Part shown: positions 10,108 to 22,116 of the stretch, piece after piece | How the letters are laid out: each line of letters opens with the position of its first letter | How positions within the stretch are numbered: the first letter of the stretch is position 1 | Source: Isoetes taiwanensis | Taxonomy: Eukaryota; Streptophyta; Lycopodiopsida; Isoetales; Isoetaceae | Reading direction: 5' to 3' | Length of the DNA: 64,000 nt | NCBI GenBank assembly: GCA_021234155.1 | Contig: JAJEKV010000003.1 | Coordinates: forward strand, 34,023,166-34,087,165 | The notes under the pieces: generated by a model | What the model was told of the DNA's origin: nothing | What the model saw: the letters and a program-made list of their open reading frames with translations, nothing else | The model's database searches: none | Translations under genes and position numbers: made by a program

Positions 10108-12360
10108 AGTCAACCAAAAAGAACAAGTCAAACGTTGGCCCACATAGCGTGTGACAACACCTCGTAGACATAAACAACGTGGGGCCATTTTCTCCTCCCA
10201 GTTTCCTCCTGTTTGTTTCTTCTGTGGAAACATTAGTTGTTTCATTCTGCATATGTTGTAACAATAATAATCAAATGCATTAATATATTGGTTTTTGGTC
10301 TTCCTTGTTCACCCATATTTCCATATGCTTAAGGCAGGTTCCTTGTCTTTCTTCCATACATAAATGCTTTGTTAACAAACTGGTAGACGTTGCAATTTCA
10401 AGGTAGCGAATCAACATATAAAGCCTCAGCAGCTTAATTGACAATATGTTGATGTTTCTTACTTCTTGTATATAAATGTTCTTGTCATGACATTATAATG
10501 TTGGGCTTCATTCCATATATTTCATATAAATGAGAAAATGGCAACCTATGCCTCAGAACAAAGAGCTTTTTTGTGTTTGCAGTGGTATAAACTTGGCCTA
10601 AGCAAAAGTCACGTTTGTCTTGAGCATTTTACAATGAAGTGGTTTAAAGACTTGTGACAGATTACCTGTCATATATGTTATTATCACGTATATGGATTAA
10701 ATAGCCACTAACTTGAACTTAAAATAGAATCTAATATTTTTTGTGAAATTCACAATCGCATCACTTGATAGCCCATCCTTCTGGACAACAATGTGCCTGT
10801 CGAGTTCGGCAATTTGTTGCATGAAAGGGTAAGAATGGAAGACCTTTTGCAGTTAAGAAAATCTACCTGTAGACTCTAACTGTCTCATTTCCACCTACAG
10901 GACCTAGCATTAAAATATCAGGCAACCAGCTCAATAAATTGATGTATATACCATCCTCATGAAGCCCTAGTGAGTCATGATAAGCGTCAATGCATATCCC
11001 CTTTGCAAATAATAGAGAATGGCATAAATAGGGAGAAAATGTTAAGGCTCTTACCTCAACTGGGAAAATACTTATGAAATCCCCACCCATGGTTTACTAC
11101 GAAGCTCCGGCAAAAAGCCTCAGAATTGGAAGAATTAATTCATAACCATAAATCATGAAATTGCATCCATCAAACCATCCTTACAGTTACCATCAAGTTT
11201 TGAGCTTCAAAATCATAAGGCCCACTCCAACCTCTTAAAGCTCGACGTTAAAAGTTTTTTTCATCGATGGCCATTGCTCCCAGCCTAGGATTGGATTGAA
11301 AGCACCTGTTTCCAAAGGCATAAGATTTACAATGGCTCTCGAACTTATAGATCATGGAAAAAAAGGGAAGGCTGGGAAGAACAAACCTGCATCTCAGAAT
11401 TCTAGAAATGTATGAAGAAGATATACCTTACCAGGAGGATGCAACAGATCTCCAAATAGAAGCGAACTGTATATGATAACATCTAAATTGCATAGCATTG
11501 CATAATAATGAACTGCCATCTATGTACATGATTTCTAACGATTGCCAAATGGTACATAGCCATACTTGCTGGGCTCATGTCACTTGCTATGCCACAATCA
11601 ATGATTCAGTTCATATTTTGCCTCTGCACATTTAAGTAGCAAGTAGTACATCAAAATGGGCTGCTAATCTACTGCAAGCAATATAGAGCATCAAAACTAT
11701 AAGCATGAAAGTTAGGCATCAAGAATTGCATATGGCATTGTAACATACCTTCAAACATCTTCGCTCCATTCCAGTTAAGGACGAGAATAGATCAGAGTAT
11801 AATAGAATAAATCATGAGAGCAATGACTAAAAAGGCTCGAAACATAATTCATGCAGAACATATATTCCTATTGTAGGGTTTTGAGTAAGCTTGCAACAGA
11901 AAACATGGATATGCATAAATAAATGTCAAAAGTCATACGGAGCTCTCCACGAATATTGCTGCCAAATTTCGTGTTGTCTTGCCTTATCCATCCTACATCA
12001 AACAACATTGGAAAAAGCAAGAACTCTGTTGTGCAAGAAGGAATCACAATTAGCCACTCTGATTCTACACGAGGATTTTGATAGCCACTCTAAACCTTGA
12101 AAATACTCAAAATCTAGAAAAGGTACCTAATCGATTGAATCTGCTTCTGATAAGTCTAGATGCTAAAAGCAAATTGTTAGAGAGAAAAATGATCTCAGAG
12201 CAAATTCCAATTCCCTTGATACATTCTACTGCTGTCTATATTAAGGCTAGGGGTAAATCATTCTGAAAGCATCATTTGCTCACATTCTAGACCAAGCTCC
12301 TCATGCCTACAGTTCTCTCTAACATTGCCAAAACATGGAAGCTATTGTGCACATGACATG
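10108..12360. other. Gene-poor stretch; weak minus-strand exon candidates at 10.75-11.09 kb
   Basis: Nothing here is identified. On the minus strand an open segment (10863-11090) includes INLLSWLPDILMLGPVGG, and a neighbouring one (about 10745-10845) reads FMQQIAELDRHIVVQKDGL. Both look protein-like and sit near possible splice sites, with CAGTTGAG|GTAAGA after the first Met-initiated piece. I cannot join them into a known family. The rest is AT-rich without features. Confidence 0.3.
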
Positions 12361-12404
12361 GGTCTGAGCACAATGGTGGGGGGCACTTTTTATGTCGGCG
12401 ACAC

Positions 12405-12610
12405 ATGGTGCTTGTGCTATGCTTTAAAAACTATTTTCTTTGTATTTTAAAAAAAAAAGATTATTTTTCTTTTTTTTTTTGATATTTTTCTCTAACACGC
12501 ATTTATGTTTCACCTTAGAATATAAAATTTCAGCTCAAATGGACTTCTAAAAAAAAAAGATAAAAATAAAAAAAGATTCATCAGGGGGGTGCTGGTGCTA
12601 TGCTTGGATT
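12405..12610. repeat. Low-complexity A/T tracts between short direct repeats
   Basis: The words GGTGCTTGTGCTATGCTT (about 12408) and GGTGCTGGTGCTATGCTT (about 12588) flank a block of A10, T12, A10 and A7 runs. The flank-tract-flank plan resembles a small non-autonomous insertion or replication-slippage product. No terminal inverted repeats seen. Confidence 0.5.
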
Positions 12611-12860
12611 TTGCAAAAATGCCCCTCAGCTACGTGCGTTTACCCACATGCCGAATGCAAAAAACAGCATTTCATTACATCAAATATTCATGCAATCCTT
12701 ATTGTAAATGCCACGCACTATTCATAAGCTTTAGTGTTTGACACCCTTGAAGGTTAAAATCTTTTTTTTTTTTCAAAACTACTCGGATATCTTGGAAAAA
12801 GCATCTTTTATAAGCTGCAGGCAGTTTAGAAAACTAGAACATCCCATCTCACAATTTATA

Positions 12861-12912
12861 GGTGAAGCAGGGACTTCTTCTATGCAGGTGAAGCAGGGAC
12901 TTCTTCTATGCA
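12861..12912. repeat. 26-bp perfect tandem duplication
   Basis: The unit starting AGGTGAAGCAGGGACTTC occurs twice without a gap. It is flanked by ordinary AT-rich DNA with no gene. Confidence 0.9.
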
Positions 12913-15900
12913 GGCATGTTCAATCTTTTAAATCTTTTTATATGATGCTCATCTCCTTAAATTCCATTTTGCCATCAAGTGACATCATGAATGTTAGTCT
13001 CTCGGGAGAAGGTAATTTAGATTTTGCAATAGTAACTTTGTGTTCTGGCTTTTATTTGTTGTATGTACCGAGTGTGCTTCAATTGATAATCCATTGCTTA
13101 CAGTAGGGTTCTTGAGATTATATACATTGTGATAGAATGCATCTTTATATTAGAAAACAAGGACATACTTGGTACATAACTTGTTAGCGATGCAAAGTTA
13201 GGTAACACATACAAAAATCAAAGAACACCATACATCTGAGAAATACGTGCTTGCCAAAACAGAAGAATGAGTACGAGCAGAGACTTGAGCTTACGGCCAT
13301 GGTTAAATGTTGAAGGCTAAGATCTCGCCCACCAGTTTTGAACAGATTGCAATCTGGTTGCAGATAAAAACAGGAAACGAAGTTCTTTCAAGGATGCCTT
13401 AACCTAATTTGAATTTTTTGGTTCCATGCGTACCATTCATGCTTTATTGATTCAAGCTATGTCGTAACTGTGCATATGTGGGATTGAAAAGTCCGTTATC
13501 ACAGGGGTCGTGCGGCCATCTCCATGCCATCGATCCAAGCTATGGTGGGCCATTGCCGGAGACAACAACCTCCTCTACTCTGCATAAACATTGGACTATA
13601 TGAAGCGAACTACGTTTTGCCCTCTGGAAGATCACACTCTAGACACTTGGAATGGAGCCAAAGATTGCCAAAAGAAGATGGATTGGCTTGAATAAACAAA
13701 ACACACAAAATCATACCAATAAAAAAAAGTTCTTGATTTTTGGAGAATCGGGAAGATTTGCCGGCAGATAAACCTCCTCATAATCTTAGGAAATCAAGCT
13801 AAAAACAATTCCAAAAAAAAAGAAAAATTTGTCAGACCGAAAAATTCCAAATTAAAAGGGTTGATCTATTATGTGTAGTGAACATCAAAATGTAAATTGA
13901 CATTTCATTTGGCACGACCTCTACACCAAAGGGAATAGTCCTACATGGATATGACCAATTAACTTGCTACATGGTGTATAAAGCAGCATGTGTAAAATCA
14001 TGCCTTGCCAACACTGTTTTCAATGCAAATATAATGTCCTATGCTTTTAGATGAAATGTATTCTGGTGATAGAGGAATTTTAAATATGGCAATATCTATT
14101 GTTTCTGACAATTAAAATTACTGCTACAAATTCGTTTGCACTCCAACCTTGCTATTATTCATATTTGCTTGAGCTGGAGAGAATGGACAAACCTTGCACA
14201 GTTAGATGTCAACATATGTAAGCCATCAACATTGAATCCAATATATCCAATGTGTAACATGAAGAGAAAGACATGAATCTGTTATATAGGGGTGAGAAAA
14301 CGTGGCGGGCCTTCTAAGAGAAGTTGAGATAACATCTAGAAAACTCGGCGATAGCACGTTCGTAAATGAGATTTCCTTTTGGCATTTCTAACTTGCAAAT
14401 ATGTTAGGTCATAGCCTTTTTCTATTGCATAAAAGGGCCTTCATTGAAACCAGAATAAAGATAGTATTATTGGAATTGCACGCTATGGCATTATATTATT
14501 ACAACTGGAAATGATAATTATTGAAACTATAGACTATTAATATGATAATATTATAACAGTTAGATGAAGTAGTTAAGACTATTGATACAACAATTAGTTA
14601 TGCCTATTGCATGATTCAAAATAGATCCATAGATCTTATAACAGTAGTTATCCCGAAGTTCACTCAAGCTCACTAATGCACAACATCATGAGTTGAATAT
14701 AGCATTAATATTAATAAATATATTCCATTATATCCCAAAGCTTAATGCTACCACCACATGTATTTCTACCATATCAGGCCTAATGTGGCTAATGTATTCT
14801 TATATGCCTCAGCAATGGATATAGCGAACTTGTCAGGTAAAGAGATCAGGAATATTTCTCAGACCTACTCTAGCTGCTGTATTCTTGCATCTCCTGCAAT
14901 GGACACAATGGCCCCATCAAGTTACCAAATGCTATTAAATGCTCCCACTTCCCTTGTTAATCTTTCTTCCATCTATGCAATTATATTTTTCCTTTTGGTG
15001 AATATTTTTCTATTGTTGCAGTGGCAGCAATTGTGACATATTATCATCTGCTACAGCCATCATCAGCACCTTCATAGCACTAAACCAAAACCACTACAAC
15101 ATCTACTTCAGGAGGGACTTGGGACATGCATATACACCTCTACTTCCAACAAATATTATGATGGAATATTAGCTCAGAATGTAGAATGTAATGCAAGTCG
15201 GTTGGCATAACATTTAAATTGTGCATACTCATTTAGCAATGGGCATCTTGAACTAAGCTGCCCATATAAGAGTCTAATCAACACAATTGGATTGCGCATA
15301 TAAGCTATGATGCAGAAAAAACCACAAATAGAATTCTACTCCTATTGGCTGAAAATGTAAATGGGTGTTGGCTTACATTGTTCACTGTCTCTCACCCAGT
15401 GAATATATAATCATCCAAGGCACAAATTTATGTCTTAGAAATAAGCTAAGAAAGAACTTGAATGCAATGATTCACATACCAGATCATTTTCTAACCAAAC
15501 AGCAATTTTATCAATGCTAGATTCTCCAATCTCGAAGGTTTCTAGAGCAGTCATATTAGATACTGAAAAATAGATATTTGAAGTTATTAAAGCATGTAGA
15601 GACCTCTAAGTAGGTTGAAATTGAGAAGTATGGAGATTAGAACACTTGCCAAAGTGTTTTTGGCTTGAATAGATTGCCGGAATGACAGAATAACGGTATG
15701 CAACGCTGCCCTAAAATGACGTTTCCTTGTTTGAGCAATTTTGGTTCATTATTTGTTGAGACATATTAAGATACGAATGCTTTTTCCTTACAAATTTAAT
15801 TGAAGTACAACAAAAGTAAGAGACATTCTCATGTTAAGAAGTTATATCCAAAAGGCACTTTCTATTCAAAAACGTCTCTCTTACAATCAAACGTGGGCCC

Positions 15901-16058
15901 TTTTTATAGCTTTCCACAAGATGTCTTTTCATATCTTTCCATGTCATTTCCTAATGGTCTAAGGCATAAAGAGCCATTATTTTATATTCTACTACAATCT
16001 AAGATTCTACTACAACATAATAATCATTTTGACAATTATATAGCGTCTTCTTAGGTCT
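12913..16058. other. Long AT-rich stretch, no features
   Basis: I find no supported gene, RNA gene or mobile-element domain. Open frames are short and lack compositional or motif support. Confidence 0.5.
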
Positions 16059-17337
16059 TCACTGGAACTGCATGATACTGCTACCGACTTCATGTCTTCT
16101 TTTGCGTTTAAAGTGCCCGCCGTAATCCTCAACTTCGGTGTCACTTGCATCTTTGAGATCTTCATCAAAAGTCAAGTTAATCTCGTTTTCATCATCCTCA
16201 TTATCATGATTATTCCCCCCTTTAGTGTGGAGCACGCGCTCCACACTCTCTTTAGCAAAGTGCTCCACACTCTCTCTAGCAAAATGAATGTGTTTGTAAT
16301 TTTGATAAAAAATGTAAATTTGTTGTTTTCTTTTGCCTTCAGCTGCAAGTTTGACATCATAATATGCTGGTGAAGCTTTAATAAGAAAACCAGATTCTGC
16401 CATCTTTTCAAATAATTCCATGTGAATAGCTGGTAAATAATTTGGTATAAGGAATAATGCGGTATCCATCATGGTCTTTTTACAGGTTTGGTTTGGATTA
16501 ATATTGATAAGAGTATCTTTAGCACGGCTATGTGGTCGGATAATCAGTTTTAGTAGCCTACAATACTTAGCTTATTGATAAACAACTGGATCAGGGCTAT
16601 GCATAGCTTGATTAATAAATGTATTCAAGTTTTGAAGTATATTTTTGGTGCTAGACCAATCTTCTCCAGGAATTACTACCCAATTAGTTTTCATATCAGT
16701 TTGATCCCATGGGTTTCTTTTTTCGTGTCTTGGATCAAAAATGAAGTCTGCTTTCATTACATCAGGTGCACTAAAGTAATCATTGGCAATGTCAGGATCA
16801 TTGAGATAGGTTTTTCTCCAAATGTCATTTGAAGCAGATTTATAAGGATTAAGGCCCAAGAGATCATCTGAAGAAAGAATCTGCTATTGACTTACTTGTT
16901 TGCAAGAATTGGAGTTGTTCTTGTAACTTATTGTTCTGAGTTCTTACCGCAGAAAGATTTTGGAGCATGAGATTGAATTTTTCACGAAATTGAGCTTTTT
17001 GCTTATCACATTATTGTATTGTAAGAGAATTCTTGTTTAAAGTAATTTGCATAATTGCACACTTGCTAGAAAGCTGTTCGAGTTCATCTTTCTTTTGATA
17101 CATTTCAATCTCCATGTCTGACACACGGCCCTATAAAATTACATTCTGCTGCTGCAAATCAGAAATCATTGGGTCTTTATCTTTCATGATTTCTTGCAAA
17201 AATTTGTGTTGAGCATCAAAGAATTGATTTGTTTTGTCCATCAAATTAGTTGGTTGAATTGATCTCGGAACAGGTCGATATGGAAAACATTTTCAGTCCC
17301 ATTGTCCTTGTCATTAACTTCATTGACTTCAATAAAA
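16059..17337 (-). pseudogene. Disabled coiled-coil coding region of unknown family, cut by a LINE
   Basis: Read on the minus strand from the LINE boundary, a Gln-rich segment (FPYRPVPRSIQPTN, then FFDAQHKFLQEIMKDK) leads into a coiled coil rich in Gln, Leu and Glu. The coil has at least two in-frame stops. After that come a 95-codon open stretch (16572-16859, with ADFIFDPRHEKRNPWDQ) and a 137-codon stretch (16059-16472) ending in a highly acidic then basic tail (FKRKRRHEVG). Short stops and shifts separate them. The layout resembles a gag- or capsid-like region of an unidentified element, but it could be a host gene; I do not recognise the family. The LINE A-tail at 17338-17348 abuts its 5' side. 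Confidence 0.4.
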
Positions 17338-17493
17338 TTTTTTTTTTTGAGGGATAAAAAATAGACTTTATTTACTTTAAAGGAATGGTACAAAGCCACA
17401 TGGCAGGGGTGTACTCATCTGTAAATTTGAGATGAGGGTAGCTACATGGCTCCTTCTTGCACTATTCCCTTGTACTTCCTAGTGTAAGCTTAG

Positions 17494-17905
17494 TTAGGTT
17501 CCCCATATTTCGACCTTTACTGCTTCTTCACCCTCGAAGGCTAGCCTAAATTTTTTCAGCCTTCCAAGTACTATATGTAGAAGCTGATGTGGTGATATGT
17601 CTTCTTGATTTTCATCGAAGATCAAGGCGTTTCTCCTTTTCCATATTGACCAGATTGTCCATGCCCTAGCTATATGAAAGGCCACCTTCTTCATGGCGCA
17701 CCATTCTAGGGGAAGGATTCCCAACAACAGTTCCTTGGTGCCTAACGGGTATTCAAAGCTATCCAGACTCCATGCCCATACTACTTGCAGCTTCTCACAT
17801 TCCACCAGACAATGTTCTATGGATTCATGTTATTTTCGCACAAAGGGCATCTTGGGCTGGCGTTATTGTCCCATTTTGAGACTAGTTGATTGACCCTTGG
17901 AACCC
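17494..17905 (-). pseudogene. LINE 1 ORF2 C-terminus, zf-RVT zinc-binding domain
   Basis: On the minus strand the segment reads CPLCENN, then after a one-base shift IEHCLVECEKLQVVWAW, the Cx2C-HC-C arrangement of the zf-RVT domain at the end of plant LINE ORF2. The helical tail includes IWSIWKRRNALIFDE and stops at 17494. About 145 bp of 3' UTR precede the poly(A). Confidence 0.75.
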
Positions 17906-18638
17906 TGTGTATCACTTGCCAGAGGAAAGCATTTATCCGAGGGGGAAGATATTTCTGCCACGCATCTCTCCAGATGCTTTTAAGGTTTTCCTCCGTGATT
18001 ACTAGTTCCCATTTGGTTGGTATTGGAAGTAAACCCTTAGTCCTTTCACAAACTTGTTTGGCAAAATCGCTGGTGCAAAACCCATGGATTTTGATCTCCT
18101 CATGTTATAGTGTTTGGAAATCTTGTGGCCACACATTCCCATATTATTTTGTCTGCGTCCTTTAAAAACAAAGCGTGCACGAAATTCTGCCCAACCCGAC
18201 TAATTGCTCTCCCTTGTACTATTGAGCACAAGAATCTATTCCACAATTTTTCCACCTTTTACGATCCTTGCATCAGCCACCATACCTAAGGGGCCTGTTT
18301 GTTGTCTTGAGAACCACCGTACCCACCATGGAGGGGAAGTCTACGCTTGAATTTGTTGATGTCAAGCGTAAATAGTTTTTTTTTAATTTGCCAAGCTGAA
18401 ATTAATCCCTTCGAGAATGGAGAAGCTTCTCTACATGGCTTAAGATAAAAAAAGAGTGACCATGGGAGTGAGACTTTGGCCGGAGGGCTTACTATGCTTA
18501 CATGACGCTAATAGAGGCACGGTTGATGAGGTGCATACACGGAGACTTCACCTCTTTCTGTAGGATCTTCCATATAAATTTGGCTATTAATACTTTGCTC
18601 AGAATGATATGTCGACCATTCCAATTCCTCCTTACGTC

Positions 18639-20329
18639 TTATCTCTCTTGCACTACCAAGCGATTTTGACCACTTTGCCCTTCTTCATTCCCTCCCTGGA
18701 CAAAGTTGCGGATTACCCCTTCTAATTCTTGTGCCTTCTCCTTTGGGGCTAGTAAAATTGATGACGTGTAGACATGAGTATTGCTTAACACATATTTTGC
18801 CACAACAATCCGACCTACAAGTGATAGCTTTGCCACCTTCCACCAATTTAAGTGTTTCTGAAGGCCTAGTAGTATTTCGTCCCATATTTGTGCAAGCGAT
18901 ATTGATGCCCACTGAAACACCTAATAGGTTGGAATGCTCACCCTCTGGAATTATTTTCCATGGTAGGATTGTCAAGCATGTGGGATGCGGTTCTTCCAAA
19001 GGCCATTGTACTGCGCTTTATTCCAATTTATGAGACATCCTGAAGCTATTGAGAAGGAGGCTAGTAATTTGCCTCCGCATGACAGGTTCTCTTCCTCTGC
19101 CTCTATGAATAGAAATGTGTCGTCTGCATATTGGTTACATATTTGTTGAGAGCCATCCAACATTTCTAGTCCCTGAATCATACCGTCTGCAGAGGCTTGC
19201 ACGAATATTTGTGAAAGTGCTTCTGCTACAATATTGAAGAGGAATGGGGCTAAGGGGCACTCTTGCCTGATGCCCCTTTTTATGTCAAATATTGGAGAGG
19301 GTTCACCTTGGAATAGGACTGAAGCTCGGGCAGATCGCATAAGTTTCATGACCCCTTCTGTAAAAATTATTCCACAACCCAGCTTGAGCATCATTTTATG
19401 CAGAAAACTCCATCTGGTACTGTCGTAAGCTTTGGTAAAGTTTAGCTTTAGGTAGGCCACCTTTTGTCTTGTTTTTCTAGCCCAGTGAAAACCTTCGAAT
19501 GCTGCTGCGACATTGCTCAGGATACTCCTGCCCGGAGAAAGCCTGATTGGGCTTGTGAGATGCCTTCGGCTAGAATTGGCTTGATCTTCTCTGGCATAGC
19601 CTTAGCTATGATTTTATAGAAAGCAGATAAAAGTGTGACAGGCCTCCAATCATTGATTGTGCTTGGCTCCTTACTCTTGGGAACCAAGGAAATACATCCT
19701 GTGTTCAATCTTGGATGTAGATTTTCAGCTTGCATAAAGTCTGTATATGTGGAGAAGATATCATCCTTGATCCATTCCCAATTGCATTGATAGAATTCTA
19801 TGGGAATTCCATCCATACCCGGACATTTATTTTTAGCCAGTAAAAAGGTGGCCTTTTGAAGGTCCTCAATAGAGAGGGGAAGACTTAATATATCTTGCGG
19901 ACTAGAGTTCATTATAGGTGAGACTTTTGAAATCACCAGCTCTTCGAAAGTCTCTTGAAATGGTAAGTTATGTTCTCCAAAGAAAGCATTGAAATAGTTA
20001 TATAGATACCTTTTGAGATCTCCTGGAGATTTGAGAATCGAGCCGTCGTTTTGAGTGATGGATGATAGTGTGGAAGATCTCTTCTTTTCTTTAGCTGTCT
20101 TGAAGAAGAAATTTGTGCATTTATCAGCTTCTTTTAGCCAGGTCAATCCTGCTTTACATCTGTTTTCAGCTATCTTGACCTCTTCTAATGTCTTTATCTG
20201 TTCTATTATCCTTTTTTCCTCCATTCCCATCATTGGGGCCCAATGCTCTAAGTGAGAGGAGTTGGCCATAAAGGGAATCCAGTTCTTCCCTTTCTTTTTG
20301 CACTTTAGTCCTACCCCAGCTTTTAGCAT
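18639..20329 (-). pseudogene. LINE 1 ORF2, reverse transcriptase in broken frames
   Basis: The fingers lie at 19517-20329 (KNKCPGMDGIPIEFYQ, LNTGCISLVPKSKEPSTIND, then WRPVTLLSAFYKI, QAQSGFL). The palm lies at 18972-19460 (FTKAYDSTRWSFL, GIRQECPLAPFLFN and the catalytic YADDTFLF). A thumb-like part follows to 18639 in overlapping frames. In the palm the usual first catalytic stretch DFEKAYD reads NFTKAYD, so the first Asp is lost. Frames shift at about 19480 and 18980. Confidence 0.85.
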
Positions 20330-20356
20330 AATTTTTGATATTTGAAAGAGTTGTTA

Positions 20357-21259
20357 TCATGGTTTCCATACCAGTTCCCGATCTAAAAGTCGATTGCCAT
20401 ACACAAAATCTGGGTCTTTCAAATATCTGGTATTTAATTTGAATATTGTTTTAGAAGTTCTAAACTGACACTTCTTAGTAGATATCACTTGTGGATTATG
20501 ATCGGAGATAGCATTCTTTAATTGATTGGACCTTTGAAGGTATGGGAGGATGGAGAAAGCCACGTCATTCATATAGCATCTATCGTGCCTTGCATACGTC
20601 CTCCCTGCTCCCAGCCATCCATTACACCATGTAAATCCCTTATCTTCCTCCAGCTCCATAAAACCCATATCCTCTACCAATTTACACCACGGAAGCTTCT
20701 CAAACCCCTGTACAATTTCTGACGACACCCCTTGTCTATCCTCGGCCGCCTCCACCATATTGAAATCCCCTGTCATTAGCCATGCTACCTGACTTCCAAA
20801 GCCTTTCAATCTGTGTATGAGAGTGGCCCATAAAGCACCTCTGCCCCTGGGGTTGTTATGGGCGTAAATATTCACCAGACCCCATATTCTACCTTCTTGT
20901 TGCCATAGAATTATAGCCCACCTACCAAACCTGTCTACCTGTGAATCACAAACTTGTTGTATCTCTAAATTCCTCAAAGTTGGCAAATTACCCTTCATGG
21001 CTTGTAATGCATGATTGTTCTGCTTCTTGAAAGCAAAGGTGCTGCCGTTTACGCATGAATTTTTTATAATTGCTATTGTTGATGGCCAAGATCTACAAAA
21101 GCTTGAAACTGGGTTGTCAATATCCTGCTTATCCACGATTATTCCAGTTTGAGCTAGTGGCATGTCCTCTACCATTCTAGCTGAGTTGTCTTTAAAAGTG
21201 CTCATATAATTCACTGGGCACATCTCTCTCTTTAACACATAGTTGCTATATGAACGCAT
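20357..21259 (-). pseudogene. LINE 1 ORF2, endonuclease (EEP) part
   Basis: This domain nicks target DNA to prime reverse transcription. The frame holds the later part of an apurinic-like endonuclease: GLVNIYAHN, WLMTGDFNMVE with the catalytic GDFN, GFTWCNGW, ARHDRCYMND, and AISDHNPQ with the catalytic SDH. The first 80 or so codons do not look like the usual N-terminal endonuclease fold, in agreement with a rearranged 5' end. It ends just before the reverse transcriptase frame. Confidence 0.82.
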
Positions 21260-22116
21260 GAATCCCCAAAAGGGAAATCTATCCCTCTACATCATCTACA
21301 ATGCAAAACTATGCAGATACCTGAGGCTGCCAGATAGAAGAACTATTGCAAACATGATAGGTATCAAGGCATGTAATTGTGGCAAGTATGACAGGAACTC
21401 AAGACATTGTGCTTTGCCTGGAAATACTCTTTCAGGTGGTCTCACCTTTCTACAAAGGTAATAAATTATTTCACATTCTTATTGTTATAGGAGAAGAGTA
21501 AGGTACATATATACCCTTATGCAGAACATCATATAGGTTTCTCCAGTAGGATAGGTATCCAGTAATTGGAGTAGTTATCCAATAATTGGCATAGTTATCA
21601 CAAGTCCTTGATTTGGAACAAAGAATATATATAACTCTAATTAGAAGGACTAGTAAATTTAAACAGTATGAGATATGTTGTTCATAGAATCTAATATGAT
21701 TATATGATGTAGCAGAGCATACATGAAGGTCGCGAGAAGGAATCGCATATCCAAAATGTTACTTCTTTAGGAAGGGGGCTGCTTAACAGCTTTTCTTCTT
21801 TACGCGGTTACTCTGAAAACCATGAAAACATATTTTCAGGCCACTAGAAGGCAAACCCTCGTGCGCAGCACCTTGTTTCATTTTCTTTCATTTTCCTTTT
21901 TCGACATTTCCGAGCTGTTATCAGCCAGGGAAAAAAGTCTTGGATTTCTTCCCTCTCGATTTCTTGCCTCTGAAGAAATCGCCGCGCTATCAGCCAGGGC
22001 AAAAAGCCTCGGATTTCTTCCCTCTCGATTTCTTGTCAGACCTGTCTACTTACTGTTGGGGATCCGACACATTTCTCGGAGGGTAGATAGGCTACACTTC
22101 AATAGCGATTACCAAT
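21260..22116. other. LTR-like stretch with 69-bp tandem duplication
   Basis: The interval between the two LINEs has a TATATATAA-type box near 21630 and a copia-LTR-like look. At 21919-22036 a unit beginning TATCAGCCAGGG is present twice at a 69-bp period (TTCTTCCCTCTCGATTTCTT in both). It meets LINE 2 at about 22117. I could not fix TG...CA ends or a target-site duplication, so calling it a solo LTR is inference. Confidence 0.4.

Larger units (their letters stand above)
17338..21259 (-). mobile_element. LINE retrotransposon 1 (non-LTR), 5'-truncated or rearranged
   Basis: On the minus strand the order is endonuclease, reverse transcriptase, zinc-knuckle C-terminus, short 3' UTR, poly(A). The tail is the 11-base T run at 17338-17348 on the plus strand, directly against a coiled-coil coding region that the insertion interrupts. 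Several frameshifts and stops show it is inactive. The expected endonuclease start (a MKILSWNVRG-type beginning, present in LINE 2) is absent, so the 5' end near 21.26 kb is truncated or replaced. I could not find a target-site duplication at the 5' side. Confidence 0.85.
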
